DNA of 64,000 nucleotides from Tetradesmus obliquus (Eukaryota; Chlorophyta; Chlorophyceae; Sphaeropleales; Scenedesmaceae): contig CP126199.1 in assembly GCA_030272155.1 (NCBI GenBank), positions 4,762,501-4,826,500 on the forward strand, read 5' to 3'. Every line of letters begins with the position of its first letter. Position 1 is the first letter of the stretch. Of the stretch, positions 57,214 through 64,000 are shown one piece after another. Below the pieces are notes generated by a model that did no database searches, was not told where the DNA came from, and saw only the letters and a list, made by a program, of their open reading frames with translations. A program made the position numbers and the translations under genes.

Positions 57214-59830
57214 GTAGCTGCACGGCAAGGACCACGACGGTGACAAGGCTGTAGCGAAGCGCCTGAGGAGGAAGCGCAGGGCTGAGCACTGTGCAGTTTC
57301 AAACACAGATGCGCTGTGCATGCCTGCTGCCACGGGAACTGTGTGTGGCATCAGCAGCCATGCAGGCCCTTGTGGCAACCTTGCTAGTAATGCTAACATG
57401 TGGCTCGCCCGCTCCGCTGCTGTTACTGCTGAGCAGGTGGGAAGTTGATGACCATGGTCGCATGTGCGGAGCCTGCAGCAGCCTCCAAGATGCCTCTAAC
57501 AGAGAGCATTGGAGGGCGCAGGTGTGTTACTATCATTGGCTGCATCGCATAGGGAGCAGATTGGAATATGATCACTGCAGTGTGTGCGTGTGGGTGTGGT
57601 GCATTGCATGTAGACAGTACAGCAGCAGGGTGCGCAGGATCACTTGGCATTGACTAAGCAACAGTGCAGCACCTGAACCAGGCAGGTGTGCGGCCCCTGT
57701 GTATCTAAGCCACATGCGCTTGCAAAGACACTGCACCCAACACTGCACTGCGCGCACAGTGACACACCCAGGTAACACTGACACCTGCTGCTGCTGCTTG
57801 CTGCATGTGCTCAGGTTTGCCCCGCCCGTGCACTGTGCTGAAGCATGCGGCCTTACAGCGCAGACCACCAAGCCTGCAAGTGTTCCAGCTGGTTCCCTGC
57901 CCCAGGTAAGGGTCGGCTCGCATGCCTTACAGTGTCTATGTACAGTGCGCAGGAGCTGGCAGCAGTGCTAGGAGGTGGTTGCAGCTGTGTGCGTTGATTC
58001 TGCAGGCTGCATGCAATGCATGGGGTTGTTGTTGAGACTAACATCGTACAGACTGTGATGGAATGGAGCCCACAACAAGCAAGCAAGCTTGTGCCTCCTC
58101 AGTCAGCTGCAGTTATGTTTGTGCTCGGCTGAACTGCTGGTGGTATTGCTGCTGCTTCTGCTGCTTCTGCTGCTGCTGTGTGTGCTTGTTACCCCAGGTG
58201 CCTGTGGCACCCATTGAGGCTACGCTAGGACACAGCCAGCATGGAGCACATATGTTTGCAGGACGGCTGGCTGACACGTTGGGGGGCATATGCTAGGATG
58301 CAGCTGCAGCACTGCGGAGTCTGGTGCTCAGTGCAGGTGCAGAGCTGAGCTGAGCTGTGCAGGCTTTTCATGCAGATGTGCAGTATGCCGGTTCTGTTCA
58401 CCACGGGCGCATGTCTGCGTCTGCTGCTGCTCTGCTGCAATGCCGCAGGTGCATGAAGTGTTCGCGGAGCTCAGGCCCAGAGGAGTGCCAACCAAGCGCT
58501 ACTACAAGCAGCGGCAGATTTTGCAGGTGTGTGCAACATAGCAGCAAGTCACAACGCGTACAAAGTACTGGGACTGTAATACTACAGGTGCATGAAACAC
58601 CAGGTGCAATGCTGCCACTTGTTGCGCTGAGTGACAGCATGTTGCGATTTGACAAGTCGATGCCACACACACAGAGAGCTGGATGGGGCAGGTGTGATTC
58701 CCATTTGCTGCATCGCATAGGGAGCAGATTGGAATATATCACTGCCGTGTGTGCGAGTGGGTGCGGTGCATTGCGTGTAGACAGTACAGCAGCAGGGTGC
58801 ACATAATCAATCGGCATTGACCAAGCAACAGTGCAGCACCTGAACCAGGCAGGTGTGCGGCCCCTGTGTATCTTAGCCACACGCGCCTGCAAAGACGCTG
58901 CAGCCCACACTGCTGCGTGCACAGTGACACACCCAGCTAACACTGACCCCTGCTGCTGCTGCTGCTGCTGCTTGCTGCATGTGCTCAGGTTTGCCCCGCC
59001 CGTGCACCGTGCTGAAGCATGCGGCCTTACAGGGCAGACCACCAAGCCTGCAAGTGTTCCAGCTGGTTCCCTGCCCCAGGTAAGGGTCGGCTCGCATGCC
59101 TTATAGTGTATGCGTGCAGTGCGCAGGAGCTGGCAGCATTGCTAGGAGGTGGTTGCAGCTGTGTGCGTTGATCCTGCAGGCTACATGCGATGCGTGCGGC
59201 CCCCTTGGGATGCAGAAGGAAGGCAACATGCATGCAGCTTGTGCCTTATCAGACGCAGTCTGTGTGTGCGACTGATCACTGCCACTGCTGCTGCTACTGT
59301 GTGTGTACCTGCTACAACAGGTGCATGCCGCACCCGCCGAGGCCACTTGAGGACCCAGGAACATCGATTGCAACAGCTGGCTGACACCTGGGGGGCACTG
59401 CTTGTATCATTTCTGGGGGCTGCAGCCAGGTTCTGCATGCTGTCGTGCCAACCGTAGCTGCGCAGGGTTTCCCGCAGGCCACAACTGCCAACTGTTGCAG
59501 GCTTTTTGGATGACTGCCTGTTCTGCTGCTGTCCACGGTGTTGTGTGCTGCTACTGCTGCTTGCAGCGTGTGTCGCACTGGAAGCGCGTGCAAACTCAGC
59601 TTGTGCATGCTGCCGTGCCTGCTGCACACAGGAACCACATGGATTGTCAGCAGTCCACACAGGCACTCCAAGCCACTGACATTGCTGCCATGGTGTACCG
59701 CCGCTGCTGCTGATTTGCTGCCGCTGCTGAGCAGGTGAAGGTTCAATGGAGAACATGGCTGCTGAAGGAGCTTGTAGCTTGTGGAACATCTGCAAGCTCA
59801 CTGGCAGGGAGGCAGGTGATTGCTTTGCAG
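57214..59830 (+). other. Exon-rich region with tandem duplication, gene model unresolved
   Basis: Several segments look like spliced coding exons on the plus strand: about 57297-57530 (NTDALCMPAATGTVCGISSHA frame or an alternative), 57815-57905 and its twin 58989-59079, 58198 onward (VPVAPIEATLGHSQHG, open to a TAG at 58296), 58449-58526 (VHEVFAELRPRGVPTKRYY, 26 codons, phase 0, CAG on both sides), about 59568 (RVSHWKRVQTQLVHAAVPAA) and about 59735-59815 (VKVQWRTWLLKELVACG). They probably continue the Gln-rich gene that starts at 51467 or form a second gene. Phases could not be chained with confidence because the region has been duplicated. No domain is recognised. Confidence 0.4.
57538..59193 (+). 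repeat. Tandem duplication of about 1.17 kb, including a 91-nt exon pair
   Basis: 57538-58022 and 58707-59193 are near-identical, starting GCTGCATCGCATAGGGAGCA and running past the exon FAPPVH.AEACGLT.QTTKPAS. Both copies of this exon (57815-57905 and 58989-59079) are 91 nt with intact CAG acceptor and GTAAGG donor. The downstream segment at 58198 is also copied at about 59321, where the second copy has an in-frame TGA. Confidence 0.9.
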
Positions 59831-59967
59831 GCTGCAGCAAGTAGGGACCAGCTCAGGCCACACACACGTGGGTTGATATGTGTTACATATGCTCAACTTC
59901 AAGTGCGCACAGCCCTCTGCTGCAAACAGCATAACCAGAGGCCACCTCTCAGCTGCACTGTTGGTAC

Positions 59968-61112
59968 ATGGTAGCCCCTGCTGCCACATCAATCTTATCA
60001 GAGCTCTTAAACCATATGCGGAACATGCAACTTACCAAACACCGTGCTATGCATCACCAACCACACATCCAGCCGCATACAATGACTGTGCTGCTGCACC
60101 GTAGGACTCAGTGTTCTACAACCGCCCCCACCACACCTACCATCATCCAATTGCAGCCGTCTTCTGCGGGATTGAATGTTGATGAACCAGAACATTATGC
60201 TGCGTCGTTCAGATTTGGCACCAGCCTCTCAAGTTCAGCAATGCGTGCATCTCTCTCAGCAATGAGTCTGGTATCCTCAGCAATGAGTCTGGTCTTCTCG
60301 GCAACGGGAGATGCCGTGCAACGGCTGCAAAACTTCCAGTCTCTGGATCTGAAAACCATAGCGCGTGCTTTTGATGGCGTTTTGTATCAGCAGTGGCAGG
60401 GGTGCCCTGTCAACCCGCGTGATGCTGCTAGTGGTCATGGTGTCTACAGTTCCTATGAGCGGTGGTTTGCGGCATGCTCTTCTGCTGACATGCTGTCTGT
60501 GAGCCCAGCTTTATGGTGCCCAGATTATGTCTCTCAAACTGCTGGGATAAACAGAGAGCATCTGGGGTCCTTGACCCGTTTCCGGTTGGGTGCCCATGAT
60601 TTACGTGTCTGCAGTGGCAGGTGGCAGCGACCACCTGTGCCGCGAAGTGACAGGGTGTGCCTACGTCCTGGCTGCCAGTCTGAGGTTGTTGAGGATGAGT
60701 TTCATATGATCTTTGAGTGCCCTTTCTATGCACCAGTCCGCGAGCGATTTGCTATGTTGTTCGAACCCTTCGGGGACTCGTCACAAACATGGGCTACTAT
60801 TGCGGGTTGCCACCCAGCAGGCGATGACATGATCACTTTTATGAAGCAGGCACCTGCTTTGGTGGCTGCTTTTGTGCACTGCTGCTATCTGATGCGGTGT
60901 CACCCGGACACTGATCCTGAGGTCCTTCTGTCCTGTCAGGCTATTGCTCAAGTTATTGATGATGCTGATGAGTTTCTTTCTGCGATCTCTTCTGACGGTT
61001 GGGATGATGATGAGTTGTTCTTCGATGTTTCCTCCCCCTATGAGCCTCTCGTTGGCTCCTGACTGGGGTTCCCACTCCTCGTTGAGTGGAGCATGTAATG
61101 TAATGTAATGTA
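59968..61112 (+). mobile_element. 5'-truncated non-LTR retrotransposon (LINE) 3' end
   Basis: A 364-codon plus-strand frame ends at 61062. Its C-terminal third contains LTRFRLGAHDLRV and a CCHC-like knuckle (CLRPGC then FHMIFECPFYAPVRERF), the arrangement found after the reverse transcriptase domain of LINE ORF2 proteins. About 40 bp after the stop lies ATGTAATGTAATGTAATGTAATG (61093-61115), a short tandem tail typical of LINE 3' ends. No reverse transcriptase palm motif is present, so the copy lacks most of ORF2; the 5' junction lies somewhere between 59830 and 60150 and no target duplication was found. The remaining frame is uninterrupted, which suggests a fairly recent insertion. The first Met is not necessarily a real start. 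Confidence 0.7.
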
Positions 61113-61115
61113 ATG
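61093..61115 (+). repeat. TGTAA tandem tail of the LINE
   Basis: Four and a half copies of the pentamer TGTAA directly after the LINE ORF. TGTAA is also the algal poly(A) signal, so the tail may combine both functions. Confidence 0.85.
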
Positions 61116-61166
61116 CAACCCGCTGCTTCAGCTGTGCGATCTCGCGCTTCTGCCGCTTTGCGATTG

Positions 61167-61946
61167 TTATGCGCGCTGTGGCTGCTGCTCCCCCTCCTCC
61201 TCCTCCTCCTCCTCCTCCTCCTCCTCTGCGCCTGCAGGCTGACCAGCGTCACGCATTGCCTCCTGCTGGATCTCTTTCTCTGTCCTGCCGTTGTAGGTCA
61301 GCTCCCCATTTGCAAATGGCCCCAGCAGCTCGGCAAATTTCCTGAACTTGCCCTCGTAGGAGGCGGGGGCCTCAGCAGTATCTGCAGCTGTGTCGAACGC
61401 CACAGCGTACACCAGCATGCGCTTGATGTCCTTCCACTCCTTCTCCTTGAGAGTGGGTGTGTTGAGGTCATCAGTCATGGCAGCCAGCCCAACTGCATAC
61501 ATCAGGCGAGGTGCCCAGGGATCCAGGTGGATGGTGTTTGCTGCAATCTCACTCTCCAGGTGGGTGACCAGCTCAGGGTGGAAGAGTGCCTCCCAGCCAG
61601 ACTTGCTGTCGTGCAGTGGCGCGATTGCTGGAATGCCTTGTGGGTTCATGGCTGCTCGCTCTCCCATGTGCTGGCTCATGCTGCGCATCAGCTCAGGGGG
61701 CACATCATCCCAGCTGACCACGTTGCATGATTGCAGGAACACGCGCCGCGTGCGCACAGGACCAGCTGTGCGGACAAAGATCTGGCGCGGCTTGTCCTTG
61801 TGGCCCACGATCTCGCAGAACTGGTTGGCCGCTCAGATGTACAGCTCTACAGCGAGCAGGTAGTCAAGGTACCAGTCTCCTTTGCGTGTGGCTTGATCAT
61901 ACGCGGCCATGACTTGCTGTACATCCAGTTCTTGCTGCCCTGCCAT
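61167..61946 (-). pseudogene. Unknown gene or pseudogene with an in-frame TGA
   Basis: A minus-strand frame begins with ATG at 61946 (MAGQQELDVQQVMAAYDQAT) and runs 37 codons to a TGA at 61835-61833. It continues in the same frame (AANQFCEIVGHKDKPRQIF) for 221 more codons to TAA at 61167. Both parts are protein-like and appear continuous, with DDVPPELMRSMSQHMGERAA, DPWAPRLMYAVGLAAMTDD and a C-terminal poly-Glu tract encoded by a CCT repeat. No family is recognised. The TGA probably came from CGA (Arg) by a C-to-T change. Translation could also start at the Met at 61808. The downstream end lies 50 bp from the tail of an inserted LINE, so the original C-terminus may have been cut off. Selenocysteine use is possible in green algae but nothing around the codon supports it. 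Confidence 0.6.
61194..61227. repeat. CCT triplet run encoding poly-Glu
   Basis: Eleven CCT/CTC triplets, read on the minus strand as poly-Glu near the end of the broken ORF. Confidence 0.9.
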
Positions 61947-62109
61947 TGTGTGGTGTTGTCTAGGTGTGAAGGGTACCTGCAAACTGCACACTTGCAGTCT
62001 TGTGAAAAGACCAGCAACTGTCTGGCTTGCATGTGCTTATATATGCTTGAAATGCTGGCCTAACACACTATGATTCTCTGTGACAGGTACCTCGGACAGC
62101 ACCTTCTGG

Positions 62110-62345
62110 CAGGTGCATGTGCGTAGTCAGCAACTGCCGCATGCGCATTTGCTGAGTCAGCAACCAGCAGCAGACAGTAGTGCATTCGCCTAGTCAGCAG
62201 CTTGCATGCAAAGTGATGCGCATTTGCCACATGTGCAGTGCCGTGTCAGCCAGCAGCCGCAGACTGTAGTGCATGTGGTTGGACAACAGCTGGCATGCAC
62301 AGTGCTATGCGATTCGCCACATGTGCACTGCCTAGCCAGCAAACT
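62110..62345. repeat. Degenerate tandem repeat before a putative exon
   Basis: Three imperfect units of about 70-80 bp share GCGCATTTGCCACATGTGCA-like and CAGCAGCCGCAGAC.GTAGTGCAT-like blocks. The array ends a few bases before a TTGCAG acceptor at 62373 and an exon-like segment encoding [13 protein letters not shown]. Confidence 0.55.
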
Positions 62346-62456
62346 GCTGCTTCTGCTGCTCGGTGCTGCTTGCAGGAAAGACTTGGAGGCACTCAAGGAG
62401 CTGCGCGTCATCCAATGCAGTAGGCGCTGCAGCTGGCGCGTATAAGGTGCGGTGTG

Positions 62457-62675
<219 letters not shown>

Positions 62676-62835
62676 AGCAGTTGTCCAGCTGACTTGTTGG
62701 AGCTGCTGGCGCTGCCCATCAGTCCTCTATCTGCAAGCTGCATGTTCCAGTATCAACAAAACCGTTGCCGCCACTGCTGATGGCCTTGCAAGATACGCAT
62801 GCTGCGGGTGTGAAGTGCTGCAATGGCAGCAGCAG

Positions 62836-64000
62836 GTGCAGCAGGCCCACAACAGCTTGCAGCAGCTCAGCCAGAACCTCCAGTGCATGATGCAGCACCA
62901 CCAGCAGCAATTGAAGCAGCAGCAGCATCACCACCTCAACCAGCAGCAACAGCAACTACATGGCTGGCTGAGCAACACAACTGCAGTGATGCGCAGGCAC
63001 TATCCAGGCTGGCCTGTGCAGCTGACGTCTGCTGCTGCTGAGCTGGTGGGGGTTGATTCGGTCGACGCAAAGCAGCGGCGGCCAGCAGGTGGGTGCTCCG
63101 TGCTGTGCTCTTTGTGTTGTGTGTGCAGCAGCACTGATTACAGCGGGTACAGGGGCAGTGGGGATGCATGCTTTTTTTACTGGCTCTTGCTGAGCTAACA
63201 GGGCACATCAGCAGCTGGCAGACGGCATAGACAGTCTGTAGGTGCTCTGAGGTTGTGTGCCGGAAAGTTGCAAGGAATCGTTGCTGCTGCTGCATGCCGC
63301 CAGGTGACTGTGATCAAGCAGGGCTACCTGAGCAAGGAAGACGCAGGCCAAAGGCAGCAGCGGCAGCAGCAGGAAGGCACAGCAGGAAAGCCCGGAGGTC
63401 AAGCCGCACAGCCAATGCAAGCCGCACAGCCAACAGCCTTGCAAGCATTGTTGCACAGCATCACCTGAATGTGTGGTACTTACTACAAACTGCATTTACA
63501 CTGCCAAACTGTATGTGTACGCAGGCCAGTCCTGAGTGGCGGGAGGGTCAGCTGCCACCAGAGCTGCAGCCTAGCTCCAGCATTGCTGGCGTGCCATTGG
63601 ATGTGGACATGCTCAGCTACGGGCCTAGCGCAGTAGCAGCTCTAAGGGGCGCCATGCTGGCAGCTGTGCTGGGCAGCAGCGGTATGCAGCGTTGCGTGAG
63701 GGGCATCGACAGCGTTGTGCGCAGCTGGGCTGGGGATGAGACGCTGCTGAACGTTCAGCTGTTAACAGCCAGCTGTATGAGCCAGCGTTGGGTGATGCTG
63801 GCACAGATGAGCAACTGCCTGTGGCACTGCTGCGTGACTTTGCAGGCTCAGGTAGCATGCACCTACGCAACAGCGCTGGTGTCGGCAAGTTCCTGAGCAG
63901 GCTGCCGCGCATGTCTTTTGTGGGCCTGGCAGCACCTGACAGCAGCAGGCTGGTTGATGGGCGGCTGGCTGGCGCTTATGCACTGATGGCTGACAGGGTG
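62836..64000 (+). CDS. Partial gene leaving the window, Gln-rich then globular
   Basis: Exon-like segments on the plus strand: 62836-63088 (VQQAHNSLQQLSQNLQCMMQ, then poly-Gln/His coiled coil and HGWLSNTTAVMRRHYPGWPV), 63304 onward (VTVIKQGYLSKEDAGQRQ), 63525-63681 (SPEWREGQLPPELQ, then VDMLSYGPSAVAALRGAML) and 63759-64000 (NSQLYEPALGDAGTDEQLPV, then SRLPRMSFVGLAAPDSSRL), which is open at the window edge. The last two join in phase over a short 77-nt intron (donor GTATGC, acceptor GTTCAG). Phases of the first two are not settled. No domain is recognised. It might be the far end of the gene that starts at 51467 if the LINE and the broken ORF lie inside an intron, but this is not shown. Confidence 0.4.

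Noticed and set aside
61833..61835. Selenocysteine codon
   Set aside because: The context has no redox-type motif and no insertion hairpin was recognised; a nonsense change is simpler.

Overview
The window looks like nuclear DNA of a chlorophyte green alga, most likely a member of the Chlorophyceae; the exact taxon is inferred, not proven. The evidence is: densely intron-bearing genes with GT-AG introns (often GTGCG or GTGAG donors), a plastid-type FabH with a transit-like N-terminus, large OPR-type helical-repeat proteins (a family expanded in green algae), very heavy CAG/CTG triplet content giving poly-Gln, poly-Ala and poly-Ser tracts, and a non-LTR retrotransposon ending in TGTAA repeats. 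No rRNA, tRNA, CRISPR or bacterial operon structure is visible.

Layout. 0.7-3.4 kb (-): Gln-rich low-complexity protein. 4.9-6.5 kb (+): small secreted Cys-rich protein. 7.4-9.0 kb (+): coiled-coil protein. 11.1-14.2 kb (-): 3-oxoacyl-ACP synthase III. 14.5-17.3 kb (+): OPR-like protein. 17.6-19.2 kb (-): acyltransferase-3 membrane protein. 21.9-24.6 kb (-): plastid-targeted HNH endonuclease domain protein. 26.0-31.1 kb (-): phosphoglucomutase-2/phosphopentomutase in 11 exons. 32.0-43.4 kb (+): giant OPR protein of about 2,780 residues. 46.4-51.3 kb (-): secreted metzincin metalloprotease with PPC-like and thrombospondin-1-like repeats. 51.5 kb onwards (+): a Gln-rich gene split by a 2,749-bp CACTA transposon, running into a duplicated exon-rich region (57-60 kb). 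Then a LINE 3' fragment, an ORF broken by an in-frame TGA (-), a TGTC microsatellite and a partial gene leaving the window. The genes do not form one pathway: two are plastid lipid or carbon metabolism, two are probable organelle RNA factors.

The main observation is a recurrent structure. In at least six genes (seven if the probable 57-59 kb exon cluster is counted) the end of an exon together with its splice site has been copied, one to six times, into the neighbouring intron or flank. Most copies keep the splice dinucleotide, and some are phase-compatible with the neighbouring exons. Together with the CACTA element, whose inverted repeats carry a GT and an AG that would splice it out in frame, the window suggests a genome in which introns grow, and may arise, by local duplication and transposon insertion at splice junctions. 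All exon models come from reading frame, phase and splice consensus only.
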